A stretch of 64,000 nucleotides of DNA from Hirudo medicinalis (taxonomy: Eukaryota; Annelida; Clitellata; Hirudinida; Hirudinidae): contig MPNW01000122.1 of assembly GCA_011800805.1 (NCBI GenBank), positions 266,571 to 330,570 of the forward strand, given 5' to 3'. How positions within the stretch are numbered: the stretch's first letter is position 1; the number at the start of each line of letters is the position of its first letter. Shown one piece after another: positions 1 to 17,745 of the stretch. The notes beneath the pieces were generated by a model, which did no database searches, was not told the DNA's origin, and saw only the letters and a list, made by a program, of their open reading frames with translations. Both the position numbers and the translations under genes were made by a program.

Positions 1-635
1 ATCTTAGCTCTTTTTATTTCCACCAAAAGAAACGAATATTATAACTTTACTATTATTCGCAAAATATTCGACAATGTACTATGCTGCGTGCCTTGTGCGG
101 TTCCATTTTCACGTTCTTCGTTTAGCAGAAAATCTCGCCTAGCGACTAATCATTCTAATCATTTGACGATTCTTGGCCAAGTTGAGGATCTTTGCAGTGA
201 AGATAAAGATTTGAGTTGAACCTGTCAGCTTCTGACCAAGATGATATATCCCAATCACTTTGACTGGTAAACAAACCTAAAAACTTGCTGCCAATCCAAC
301 ATTATCAATGATCTTTTCTGAATCTAAACATATTATTGCAAAAATAGCTATTTATACTTTGAACTAATCAAATGGAATTTATCAAAATAATTTTGGATTT
401 CTTGCATTATTTTATCGAATAAGACATGAAGAGCAAAATAGCACAACCACTTATACTCAAAAGCCTGTTTACAGAATCGTTAAGTTTGCAGGCAGATTTC
501 TCACTTCATCCAATGTCAAATGCAAAACAGAAGGTTTAAAAAACTCGAGTGCAAATAAATTAATTGGTTCTTGAAAAGTAATTTCTTTCCCATGATCAAC
601 CATTCTTTATCATTTTTTATTAAGTGCCAATGTCT
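1..635. other. AT-rich sequence downstream of NR2C2AP
   Basis: No coding exon, RNA gene or clear repeat was seen here. It lies just 3' of the minus-strand NR2C2AP stop codon, so part of it is presumably the 3' UTR of that gene. Confidence 0.5.
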
Positions 636-1443
636 TCATGTGATTTTGGTTAGACCTAAAACATCCAGTTTATAAATTGTAATCCTACCAAAAAAATCAC
701 TTGATGAATTAAAGCATATTCTCAGCTTAGAGATGAAGTCTGAGGAAACCATGTCGAACATCTAAAAATAAATATTTCTTGTTTTAGGGTTATCAAAAGT
801 ATTTAAGAATAAAAAAGTCACAATTCAATAAAATAAAACTCTTTAATAAATTCTTAACTGACAAAGTTAAACTGCAATAGTTCAAGAACATATAATTCAA
901 AATTAATGCACCACAAACTTGTTCAGAGCTGATATCCTTTGGATATAAGTCTGTTAGATTCATCCATTCTCCAGCATCATTGAGAGTTTTAATGGAACAA
1001 TCCTTTCCAACAAATCCTCCTTGGAACTTCAAGATGATCCTTTGAGGAAGAACTTGAATTGGAAACTCAAGCTGAACAAACTGTGGAGATCCCTAAATGT
1101 TTGGAAAGGTATTATTGCATTTAACGAAAAGAAACAAAATAAAAACTATTAATTTTACAAATTCACATGATATATAACAAACAAATATTTGCAGAGAAAA
1201 ATCATTATTACCTGATCAGAATTCCAACATGTCTCTTCGTCGCCATCAAACATGAAAGATTTGCCATAATGTTTGACGTCTCGGTTAAGCACTGAACTTA
1301 CCCTTCAGGGAAATTTATCAATTAGACAATTGCATCACAAACATCGTACCATCATATTTAAACATCTTATTTAAATCAATTCATTTTCACAAAATATTGA
1401 AATTCCACCTTACAATGGTGCCAGAGGAGATCAGAGAATCCAT
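636..1443 (-). CDS. NR2C2AP: NR2C2AP (TRA16) homologue, nuclear receptor 2C2-associated protein
   Basis: Four minus-strand exons join in phase: 1409-1443, 1212-1302, 919-1092 and 636-761, giving 141 residues; the human protein has 139. Exon 1 supplies MDSLISSGTIV. Exon 2 gives VSSVLNRDVKHYGK and GDEETCWNSDQ, a near match to the human VSSVLNR..FGKK..DEETCWNSDQ core. Exon 3 carries LKFQGGFVGKDC and exon 4 ends SDFFGRITIYKLDVLG before TGA at 636-638. The family is a single galactose-binding-like (discoidin-type) beta-sandwich domain; the human protein binds and represses the orphan receptor NR2C2 (TR4). All junctions are GT..AG. The start is the only ATG that places the N-terminus where the family begins. 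The only uncertainty is the exact extent of the UTRs. Confidence 0.92.
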
Positions 1444-3156
1444 TGTTAAATATTAAGCGACTAAATCGGTGACACGAGAAAACAATGTGTTTACTTGAGA
1501 AAGAGTAAAACTAGATCTAACTTTATATGACATCGCACTTTCTCTAAAATTTTTCGATTGCAAGGTTATCAGTGTCAAATAAATTTAATATTTAATGTTT
1601 TTTAAAAACACTTTGTAAAAATTCTACTTATCATGTGTTACCGACTGAAAAAACAAAACAAACTGTCTTAAAAGTTAAAAGACATTTATCTAAATTAAAA
1701 CTATGAGAGCTACAATTTCGTTAAACTGTCAAATTATCTTGCCACTCATTTTTAGAACTAAATCAGAAACATTTTCACATGTTTGATTTCCAATTAAATA
1801 AATGGATTGATTCTCAAAGTTGGATGTATCGATGTGTCGACTGATTAATTAAAGGAACAGAATTTATTGAAAATTTAAAAATATCTGATAGTCACAGAAA
1901 TCACCCTTTAAGAATAACATGAAGTAGAAGCTGTCATTCTGCAAGTTATCATAATGTTCTTGGAACAAGAGAATCTACGAAATGAAGCCAGCATGTGTCA
2001 GATACTAAATTATGTTATATGGCGACTCAGAGACTTGTTTACCCTCCAAAATTATGAGTGAGGACCCACTGCAGCCGTGCCTCCACTGGGTAAACAATCA
2101 TCAGATGTCGTCGCATTGAATGCCCATCATTCCGAAAGTGATACAAATATTAATCGATGGCTTGCTTTATCGGATTTTGAAGGTGCCGGGAGGAGGGGAC
2201 GCATACAAGGACATAACGAATGTAGTGGCAATGGAATTTTCAGACGAGTTGTGTAGATGCGAGTTGTTTGTTGCCTAAGGAAACATGGTCTGCAACGCTC
2301 ATATCCGGAAGATATGACTGGCATATAACAAGAGGCAAGTGTACAATGATTGCACGGGCCTAAACATTTGAATACATCGACATGATACATGTAATAATTT
2401 ATCGTATGATTACACTAGCAATCTAAAATGATCGCAATGGCCATCCTCCCAAATTAGCCAAACTTACAAGATACTTCACTTTCATAAATTTCCTAAAAAA
2501 CGGCTCTACAAATTTCTTGGGACTTTATAAATTATAAAGTTTATTTATCTCTTGTGGATTTATACTTAAGAAATTTGATTTATTCAAATATTTGAAGGTA
2601 TAAATTCAAAGCGATCACTAAAAGGTGTGGGGATTGATTGACCACGCGTTTTCCAGGCACGTCAGGAAAAGGCGTCCGGAAGCAACTACAAGGCTAAGGA
2701 AATTTGGGCGATGCGTCAAAATGATCTCGTCAATTCTAATAATTTTAATAATTATTACTAAGATGCAAATTAATTTCTATATTTTAGATTTATTTGCACT
2801 CTGGCTGATTTATCTGAAGTGATGGCAGGATGAATGGGAACGAATGCACGAATGAATAAGGCAGTTTAGCAAAAAGGCATTTGCAGCGCATCAGCAGAAA
2901 AGAGCGGATGGCCATCCTCCTATCCGTTCGTTTGCCAGGGAATCTATGAAATGAAGCCAGTTTGTAAGAAATAAGTCAAGTATGTAATATTACCATAGTT
3001 AAGTAGAAATATTTAAATATTTACTCATCGGAGATGGATTGCAACATGTGTTGAGATGTTTTGAAATTGCTTTCGTCGCAGACGACGTCTGACGAGGGAG
3101 GCGTTCGTTGCCATAGTGTTTGACTTTTCTGACATCTGAGAAGCTTGTGAATCGCA
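1444..3156. other. Intergenic region between NR2C2AP and TMEM26
   Basis: Between two divergently transcribed genes. No convincing exon was found. A short stretch near 1973-2000 (tctacgaaatgaagccag) recurs at about 2943-2960 (tctatgaaatgaagccag), and a ggccatcctcc string occurs at about 2439 and 2910. These suggest related copies of a dispersed repeat bounding the 2.0-2.96 kb interval. It may contain both promoters. Confidence 0.4.
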
Positions 3157-3580
3157 ATGTCTCATTTAAGATGCTTCTCACAGTGGAATTCTGAAATTCT
3201 TGAAAGCGAGAGCAGGGTCTCCAATTTAGTCAAAATTTTATTCGCTCTTTTACGAAAAGCCGTGGAACTTGAAATCCTGCTCGATGTTTTTTTGAATATT
3301 TCGGACGAATCGTTACGCGTACTGGATTTTGTAGTTCATAAAGTTGGAAAATATGCAATAGAATGTAAAAGGAAATCTAATAAATTTATGTTGAGATTAA
3401 ACCACAGATCGGACTCTCAGAACCTTGCCATAGAATTACAAAGATTCAAAACGTCAAATGCGACATTGGATTGTGCAAGAAATTTTTTTGGATGCTATAG
3501 AACTACGCTATCGTTCATTTTTGGGGACTATTTTGTGGCCCAAATTCGGCTGCTCAGGATTACCGTAGATCGGTGTTGGA

Positions 3581-8434
<4,854 letters not shown>

Positions 8435-10023
8435 ATGGTACACAATCTTAATAGAAATGTCAGCGCTGATCGAATTCTTACAGGAGACATTATGTTGTCA
8501 GTATTTTGGTTCATTGTTATTTGTATCGCATCATGTCAGCGTGTCCCAAGCTTTATCGTATTTTCTGAATTGTGCGACCTCATTCCACACGTATTACTTC
8601 TTATCATTGAAAGCGTCATATTAGTATTTTATTTGATCTTAGATTTTAGATGTCCTTACTGGTCGGTTGATCAAATTATAATCTTAATGACCTGATCATG
8701 CTCCTACACAAAAGGTGACATGAGAATTGAATCTCAATATCCCGATACTATCTCCTTTTGAAGGGTAGTGTGAGCATTATTATCACCATTACTCGCTGTT
8801 ATTACCAGTCGAAACTCGTTGCCTATTCTGAGAATTATGTCTGCAGGCATTGTGCAATCACATCTTAGACTTGATCCTGCCTCCAAGCCATAACTTACGC
8901 CTCCTTAATCAATACTTGAAACCGTGCCTGGCATTGTAAAGTACAACATACGACCACTGACTATTTATGAAACTAGTAACCAAAAAGTAGCTGAGAGAGC
9001 TTCTCTTGTCTCCAACATATCATCTGAGTTATATTTGTGAAAAAACACTGAAGAAATAGAAATGGATCTGTTACTATTACAAATGTCATTCAAAGTTATA
9101 GAACAATCAGCAATGTCTTCAAATGAAATCAAACAAACCAAAATGTCTCTTGAAACTCAGGAAAAAGTGCTAACCACAGTTAACAAGACAAATACATAAG
9201 GTGACAAGGACAATGAAGGTTGCATCAACAATTATGATTAGTTCGTCCAAATGGCGATTATATCTCCGATATTAATTAACGAGATAATTGCAACGTATTA
9301 CCCCCCATCAATAAGCTGAATTCTGGTCGTGGAATGTCGGGCAACTGTTGCTAAAATGTATTTCTTTATTTCACTGATTTGGTGCTTCCATCAAAAAATA
9401 AGAAATACACAAAACAATGATTGAATCACCCTAAAGTTGCAAGCCAAAGATTTCTTACAATTGTATATATAATTAATTAATATTATTTGTTTACTGATTA
9501 ACAAAAAGTGATGAGAACTCTCCCATTCTTTTTATTAAGATGAGGCAAATGATGTCTATGACCCTAACTTCTAGTTAAAGTTAATTTTAGACATTTATCC
9601 CCTGCAAGACAGCTTAAACATCGTCATCGTATCTGACGCCTCGCACGGTACAACAAAGCAAAGCGGTATCAACCCAACCCTGTGTTGCAGTCAAAGCCTA
9701 AAGTTTAGCTTCAATCTGGTGTAATAGGAAGGTCAGACAAACAAAGTCAAGACATAAATGGCTGAAGAATTTGTAGTCTTGTCCATAAATAAGAGTTGAT
9801 TTACAAGCAAGAAGAGATTACAATGATGACCATGTTCAAGATGGTATGTGCAAATTAGTGACTGCATTCACTTATAAAACCCCTTCTGATGCTGCAGCTC
9901 TTAAGGCAGATTATAAATTTCAATAAATTCTCGAGTGCAAGGAAACAAACAACTTGGAAGATGTCCGATGATCCTCAAAAAATAAAATTCGCTTTAAAAA
10001 ACCTCGATCAGCAACGAGGAGTC
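8435..10023. other. Region between the TMEM26 and GOLM-like 3' ends
   Basis: The two flanking genes converge here, so parts are likely 3' UTRs. At about 9037-9200 (+) there is a stop-poor stretch encoding a helical peptide (EEIEMDLLLLQMSFK, then SSNEIKQTKMSLETQEK); about 9600-9910 also has short coding-like stretches. Neither shows a recognisable family or a complete gene. They may be remnants of a retroelement or pseudogene. Confidence 0.35.
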
Positions 10024-13000
10024 TCACGGCTCCTGAAAATATAAGCAGTGGTTACTTTCTGTCTACTTTTTCATTGCCATGAATAGTCATGTAAGTAAAT
10101 AAATTAATTTATTGTTAATTTATAACTATCTCATCATATTATGGATAAATTTATTTTATAACTTGATGCAGCAAAAACACTTACGCGGAAGCGCTTTTGT
10201 TGGTTTAGCTCAACGTCATTAGCTGCCGCATCAGGTACCTTCTGAACCTGGGGAGCAGCCCCATCTCCTTCAAACTGTCCGTCGGCCATGTCCTCATCAT
10301 CGGGACCGTTGGCTTGTACTTCACGGGCGAGCTCCTTATCGTCCAAGAACTTTTCTGCTGGTCCCCTGAAGTCGTCATCCTCTTTCAATGCTACCGATTT
10401 CTTATCCGAAGGTAGTCCCGCCTGACCGTCTGATCGAGGAAAAGAAGTTAACTCTCGGTCGTGACGGCAGTGGTGTTGGAAATTATTTTTAATGCAACCA
10501 AGTAATTGATTAACATCCTTGGTTAAGGAGGCCATTTTCAGCCAAACTAAAATGTTACAAAAGATTAATTCATCCTCAGTAACTTTCCACCAACCTTTAA
10601 CTTTGATGTCAGGCTTGTCAACCTGATTGGCCCCTCCCACATCTAGTTCAGATTGTTTGGGAATCTAAATTTAGTGCGAACAGATTGATTGAGCTGACGA
10701 AGTGAGACTTTCAAGTAACTTAGTAATTAAGTTGAATTTCATTATTAATATCCAAAAGCACTTCCTTAAAACATTAATATGTGGTAATCAATTAATTAAT
10801 TAAGGTGGCTGTTAACGAACATAGGTGCTAATATTTATTAATAAATTTATTAATAAATTTATTAATAAATATCGGTAACACAGACAAGATGTTTGAACAA
10901 AGATGTACTTAAAAACCCACAATGTGTTCTGGAAGATCTGGTTTGAACTTGTCACCTTTACCTTTGTCGGCTGGAATTGAATAATCACACAATTTATCCG
11001 ATAACCAATATCCATCTCACCATTCAACTAATCGGCTAACCTTCTTTCTCCTTAATATTTTTCTAAAAAGAAAAACACAGTTAAATGGAATGCTTAATTT
11101 CTTAAACATAAAAAAAATCACTAAATATGAGATAAAAATCATTTCATTCGTGAAATTGAGAGCACCTTATTTCTAACACTTGTCGACATCGTGTGATTCT
11201 TACATTTAATCGTTGCTCTGGGACAAAACTCGTTAAAAATTCTCATGAAGTTTTCAGACTAATCACACAACGAGACATAATGTTGTAAAAATTAATACAA
11301 CATTCATTGATAACTCAACAATTATCATCATCACTACTAACACTATAATTACTGTTATAATTGTTATTATAATAATTACAATAATATTATTATTAATATT
11401 ATGACTGTTATTACTATTATTATCATCACTATTGTCATTACTATTACTATTAATTTTGGTAATTAAAAACTTCAACGAGTCATGTCTCATTCTCATTGTC
11501 AGGAAGTGTAAAATAATCCATAAAATCCTTCACAATGACTAATATTTCATTAATATCATTGCCATGGTAACAAATGTAAACACAAATGAATAGAGAACCA
11601 AACGACCTCCACAACAGGGGGTGCAACTTGTCCCTCCACGGATTTGTTGCCCTCAAAACTACCCAAGTTTAGGTTTTTGTCGGTCTTGGCGGTTTTTATT
11701 TCAAAGTAGCCTCGGTTCCCTCCTGCACAGTGTTGATTTAATAAATAAGTTAATGCGTACAAGTTAGCTCAGAGGATTGCATTTCTGCATGCAACAGTAA
11801 TGAACAGCGATGCTACCGAAACGTGTCGTGTTCAAAACCCAGCTTGCTCAGCCATGAGCGCCCTCAGGAAGGAGCAACAATCACCTCTGATGCCATGCAT
11901 TTGGTGCTACATAAATGAACTCAATTACGATTAAATCAAATTAATTTTGTGAAAGGCAGTATATGTTTATTAAATATCACAACTTTGTGGGAGCACAACT
12001 AACTTGTTTGAATTTATTAATCGTTAATTACTGCTCATTGTGCTTATGATTAATGACTGAAAAGGATTGCAATAACAAATTGCATGCACAAGCACACAAT
12101 TATGCAAGTGCATAACAAATGAAAAGCAAAAACTTGTTCCAGAAAAATAAATCAAAATTTACCAGGTTGGACGATCTGCATGTTTTCTGGATCGTCTTTT
12201 ACTTTCTTTTCCTCCGTTTTTGTTTCATTTGAGTTTGGATTCTTAAAATTTTTAAAAGCAAGTCACAAATTACTCACATTTTATCACCTTCAATCATCTT
12301 CAATCACCACCTTACAAACATATTTGAATATAATTTGAACATAATTTGAATAATTAGCAACTGGCCATAATTAATTAACTTTTTAAGGAGAATGAAATGA
12401 CAAACCTGGGACTCATAGAGCTCTTTGAATTTCATCAGATCCTTTACTTTCCTGAATGTGTTCGCCAACTCATCTGTCGAAGAATGAAGTCAACAACGCA
12501 AGTAGTGCAATGGTAACGTGCGGACGACACATCGATATAAATATATCATCGATATTAATATATCATCGATATTAATATATCATCGATATTAATATATCAT
12601 CGATATAACAAATTGTTTCTCAAGAAATAATCAAACTACTAGGTAAGTAACTACCTTCTAAAATATGCTTAGAAAACAAAATACATTACTGACTCTGATG
12701 ACTACAATAATGATGATGAGAGCAATAATCACATTAGTGAAAGACAAAGTGTGGAAGGTAAGCAAATCTTAGTTTAGTTCTAATGAATTATTGTTGAGTG
12801 AAATGCTAAGCATTCTCATCACAATTGTCATCACCATCATTAACAACAATGATGATTGTGTTTGCAAAAACCAGACATTCAAATCTATTGTTATCAGTGC
12901 AATGGCTGTAATGGTTTTGATGAGTTAAAGAGCCACCTACAAGCTCTGACAAAACCTCTCAGGAACGTCTGATGAGGCAAATCATCTTAAAAATGTAATC

Positions 13001-16000
13001 TTTACACCAAACAAACACATCAATGCAATTTACGTGCAAAGGTAGATTGGAAGTTTAAGAATTGCAAGGGAATAATGTCTTCGTATAATTTACATATTAA
13101 AACACCTTTGCATTAAACTGCATTGTCGGAGGTGCTGCATTTCTCTGGATTTCAGATTATCTCGGGACGTCGATTTAAAAACAAAATCAATTTAATTTGT
13201 ACACTTCCTGTGACACCCTGCGCATGAAAACTAAATCTTGATTTCGTCTGCTTTAAAATCTACATTCGCTCGATGCACAATAAGCAATTAAGTCCTGTTC
13301 GTCTGCTGGTGGATGACAATTTGAAAAATTTAAAAAAATAAAAGAGTTTAACTCAACATTCGCACGCACACTCACAAGCACAACTCTTCCTAGCTGATAG
13401 ATATCTCTCCTCTGATGCTTTGCAAATTGGCTATTATTGTTGTTATTGTTATTATTATGACTATTAATATTATTATTATTTATTAATATAGCCAAGAACT
13501 CATTTATTCAGAGAATTCAAAACTTCCATAAATTTCAGTAAAGATATTTTAAATATATGAGACTAATTGACCAGCCTCATCATTTATCTATGATCACGAT
13601 GATCTTATAACAATATTTCGATTAATGGTTAACAATAAAATCATAATTGGATTACTCATGTCATCAAGTTCATGGTCGACCACAAAATACTTTCCAATCA
13701 ACTACAACAATAAAATAAAATAAATAATAATAATAATAGTAATAATAATAAACAAAGAATAATTTATTAGCCAACACACCAATCCATCACATCGAGGAAA
13801 GCTTATTAACCGTTCAACTTGGCCACGTCATTCAAACTCTCCTGCTTGGTTCTCTTGAGGTTGAAATTCTCCTCCTTCAAGGACTTCATTTGAACTTCAA
13901 CTTCCTCTACTTTTGTCTTTGCATCTGTCCTCTCGTCCTCGAGGTTCCTGATCTTTTGCTGTTTGAAAATGTTCACTTTGGCATCAATTGAATTCCATAA
14001 CAGCTTGAGTTTTAAATGTAATGAATAGAATCATCTGGTAATCATCTAGAATCATCTAATAGTATGAAGTGTATGCATCACATGTTTGTCAATTATGTGG
14101 TATTTTACTTTTTGTTCAAATATTTAGAAATTGCAAGTTATTGTAAGAAAATAGTCATTCATAGACAACTTATCCGACAATTCAACAATAACAGTAATTC
14201 ATTCCCCTATAAAGTTATGATTATTTCTCTTGATGTCAGTTTAATTAATTGAACAATAATCATCATACTTTTGTACAGTAGTAATAATTTAATAATTTAG
14301 TATTTTTAATTATTTAATTAATTTAGTATTATTAATTAGTATTTTTAGTTTAAATGTAACAGAAAGTGGTGCCAACAAACCTCCAGTTCTGATTTTTCAT
14401 TAGTCCAGGAACTGGCTTTGTCGTCGCACGATTCCTGAAGAAATAAGAAATGAGAAACTGAACAACAAACATTTGCACGAGATTCAAACAAAGCTGACGA
14501 TTAAAAGTGAATCCCATGTTTTTTCACCCATGTTTTCCAACATTTGAAGTCGGTCTTTGTAGGGATTTAAATTGCATCAAGTCGATAAAAGTCGATACGT
14601 TACAGAATTCTATAAACATTAAAGTTATTCAAACCTCAAACATTCAACAAGCTCACAAATTATTTATAATTCCCTGGAAAGTGTCAAAACTATTTTGTTA
14701 TTCATGTTATTTTTGTAAATTGATAGAAGGCTGCTATTTTTATCATGAAAGGTTGGCTTTTTTTACAATAACGACATGATTTATCATTTTAATTAATACA
14801 TTATTTATCATTTTAATTAATACATTATTTATCATTTTAATTAATACATTATTTATCATTCAAGTTCTGGTAAATGAAATGAAATCAATGAAATTACTTT
14901 CCAACTCAAATAAAGGTTCCTTAGTGACAACGAAAAACAACATTTCAACATTCAAGGTTTTTAATTTTATTTTTTCAATTTTTCTTGAAAGCATTTCATA
15001 CATTTCAGAAGCTTTTTCTTTTCAAGCATAAATTAAATCATGCACTTAAATGACCGACTTGCAGGCACAGAAAGATCAGAAAAACTTTAACGACGACTTG
15101 AATGGTCTAAAATGTCTTTACCATTATTATCTATTTACCAGGCAATGTGAGGCTCAATGGAAATTGTCAAGGTACCAGTTCACCAAAATGGAAGGTTTGA
15201 GCTACAAAAGGTGGTTGCCTTGTCTGAATGCCAACTTCAGATCCTTATCATCCTTAATGATTCCTTGCAATCAAATATTAAAAAAAAAACCATCGATACT
15301 TTGGTTTGTAAGCGACACATTGATATTTAGATACCACCTCATGTGATCATGTTGCATCGAATGATGCAATTTTTATTTTGTGATTTATTTTTGCACTCTG
15401 CCTGAGTAATTTCCCACTACTAATATTATTGTTATTATTAACTTATTATTGAAATATTTAAGGTAAAAGCAAAACAATCTAAGCCAGAGTTGAGAAAATT
15501 GAAATTGATGCCAGCCATTTCAATTCATAATTCATAATTCTAACTCATCCATTCAATTCTAACCAAAAAGTTGCTATTCAAGTTTTTGTAGTAAATATTG
15601 AAAATAATTAATAATGTAATAGAACAATGTTATAGTAATACTACTTATGAATATTTAATTAAGATTACTAAATAATAACATAACTTACACTAACATAATA
15701 AGATTATAATAACGCATCATTTTGGCAAATTCGAAATTCCAACACTAGTCCACCAACATTTTACTGTAATGTCTTACTGATTTATGTTCCAGATTCATAT
15801 TTTTGATATAACATTATGATATCATATAATGATATCACATAAAACTATGTTATCCTATTATGAATTATTGCATGAAATCGTTGCACACCTATTTACCATA
15901 CGATATCATATCGATCGCCATGAGATTCAAATCCTCACCTTTTCTTTTTGAAGTGCTTCTCTGATTTGTTTCATCTCACCATCCAGCCCTTTAATAAATT

Positions 16001-16568
16001 AATATCATTGTCATTGATAATATTTTTGTTACTATTATTATTAATGTTATTATTTTAATCAACCATTTGAATTTAAAAAAAAACTGACTTTCTTCATTTG
16101 AAGTACATTCACTTTCCTTTTCCTTTAACAACTGCTCCAGTTTGGACTTAGACTCTCTCAGGACTGCATGAATCAAAATATCATTTGTAAGTAGATAGCT
16201 ATTTCCTGCCACATATTATAACAACTAATTGTAATATGTTTTAGTAAATTTTTAATGTGATACACTTCAGAAAAAAAATTCCAGTGAGATTTTCCCAATC
16301 ATCAAGCAATAGCTTTTAACATATATTATATAATATTAAAACAATATAATAATTAATCTCATATTAATATTACATAATATTATCCTATACCCTGGATATC
16401 CCTTGATAGATCCTCCTTCTCAACGACCAATACGCTGTTGTCTTTCTCTACATTTTCGAGTTGATGAGATACGTTCTTGTAGAGGTAGAAGCCATAAACG
16501 AACATTACCAACACAATTGCTACTGAAAACAGTTGCAAACCAAACGATGAACCTCTCCTTCCGAGCAT
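10024..16568 (-). CDS. GOLM1/GOLM2-like type II Golgi membrane coiled-coil protein
   Basis: Minus-strand exons join in phase: 16391-16568, 16089-16163, 15939-15988, 14381-14434, 13811-13958, 12406-12473, 12163-12241, 11607-11722, 10595-10664, 10185-10429 and a tentative last exon 10024-10032 (Glu-Pro-stop), giving about 363 residues. The N-terminus MLGRRGSS is followed by one hydrophobic signal anchor (LQLFSVAIVLVMFVYGFYLY). Residues of about 30-210 form a coiled coil (LEQLLKEKESE, CDDKASSWTNEKSELEQKI, VQMKSLKEENFNLKRTK). The tail is acidic (EDDDFRGPAEKFLDDKE, GPDDEDMADGQFEGDG). This layout, length and the C.DDK..W..EKSEL segment match GOLM1 (GP73) and GOLM2 (CASC4), cis-Golgi proteins with a lumenal coiled coil. 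Similarity is partly compositional, so the family call is less certain than the gene model. The last exon is the weakest part. Confidence 0.68.
10838..10869. repeat. Short tandem repeat of an AT-rich 15-mer
   Basis: About two to three copies of ttattaataaattta in an intron-side stretch of the GOLM-like gene. Low information content. Confidence 0.6.
11767..11905 (-). repeat. SINE-like dispersed repeat copy (minus orientation)
   Basis: The reverse complement contains GCTCCTTCCTGAGGGCGCT, then GCTGGGTTTTGAACACGACA, then a GTTGCATGCAG segment. The same blocks in the same order occur at 50.8-51.0, 53.3-53.4, 54.8-55.0 and 56.45-56.54 kb. Lies in an intron of the GOLM-like gene. Confidence 0.7.
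12527..12606. repeat. Minisatellite, 18-bp unit
   Basis: About four copies of atatcatcgatattaat in a GOLM-like intron. The unit contains the self-complementary string atcgat. Confidence 0.9.
14769..14859. repeat. Minisatellite, 24-bp unit
   Basis: About 3.5 nearly perfect copies of a unit containing atttatcattttaattaat in an intron of the GOLM-like gene. High copy identity implies recent expansion or ongoing slippage. Confidence 0.9.
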
Positions 16569-17745
16569 TGTTGTAGGTCCCTTAGAACTGTATCTATCCT
16601 CTAGTAAAAGTTTGGTATCCAGTTTTCTGCATGAGAAATAGAGTAGGTCGTCAAATTAAAATAAAATCATGTTCGGCAACCAAACTCGACCAATTGTAAA
16701 CTATTGAACCAAAACAAAACTATTTTACATTGAAATAAGATGATATCCGACAAGATTAAACCACTCCCGAGACAAATCAATCACAATCCACGAATCACCA
16801 GCAACTACAAGCTACGTAAACACCTTCGCAGGCGCATGCGTTTTATAATTAATGTAGATATGTAGAAGAATTTTTGAAATTCATATTTACTTTATAAATT
16901 TCGATGACTTTGAATTGTTACTCAGAAATTCAAATTGAACTTCTACAAAATATCCAGGTTAATGCAGCTAAACTCCATCAATCGAAAGCTTTAAAGAATT
17001 CATAATTTACATTTAATGTGGACATTACAAATATAATAAGTGATAAAGGCATTGAAAACCAGGCATTGTTTTAATTATAGCATCTTGAATAAACATGAGT
17101 TTAGGCGCCTCTGACGCTATGCAAATAGCGCATTATAAATTAACTATTATTATTATTATTATTCCACTCATTGACCTCTTGTGACCCTCTTGATCGTAAA
17201 ATATTTATTCACTAAATAATTTATTCCAATTTCTATTTGCATATATATTTAAAAAAAAAACCTACTCGACTGGTTTTCGCAATTCTGCTTTATATAATTT
17301 TTTTCGATTTCCCGACCTTTTTAGACATTTTCATAATAATACTACAGAGATTCTGAAAATGGTCAATGCACCCCTGATAAAAATACAATTAGAAATGAAA
17401 CTTTGTTTAAAGCTCCTCCTGTTGAGTAGAATGACGAGGAATTTAAAAGAATTTCTAAAAATATAGAGAAAATGTTGAACATAAATTGGGCTTAATTATT
17501 TGATGGAAATCGTTTAAATGAAGACGAATCATTATTTATGTTAATGTTTATATTAATTAATAATTGTCATGTTTAATTCACAAAAGACAAAGAGGTTTGG
17601 CAGGAGCCAGGAACAAGTTTTATTTAGACAAGTTATTATAATTAGATTATATTAACGTATTATTAATTATCAACATACATCATTAAAGTTTCTAAATTAA
17701 AAAAATGCTTTCACTTATTCAGCATTAAAATTAAACTATAATTAA
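16569..17745. other. Region upstream of the GOLM-like gene
   Basis: Contains the likely promoter and 5' UTR of the minus-strand GOLM-like gene, and then the 3' side of the next minus-strand gene. At about 17098-17145 there is a fragment of the SINE-like family in minus orientation (reverse complement includes GCATAGCGTCAGAGGCGCC). The rest is AT-rich with no exon seen. Confidence 0.45.
17098..17145 (-). repeat. Fragment of the SINE-like repeat (5' block only)
   Basis: Reverse complement has GCGCTATTTGCATAGCGTCA, matching the 5' block of the copy at 54.79 kb (atagcgctttaagcatagcg). Only this block is preserved. Confidence 0.5.
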
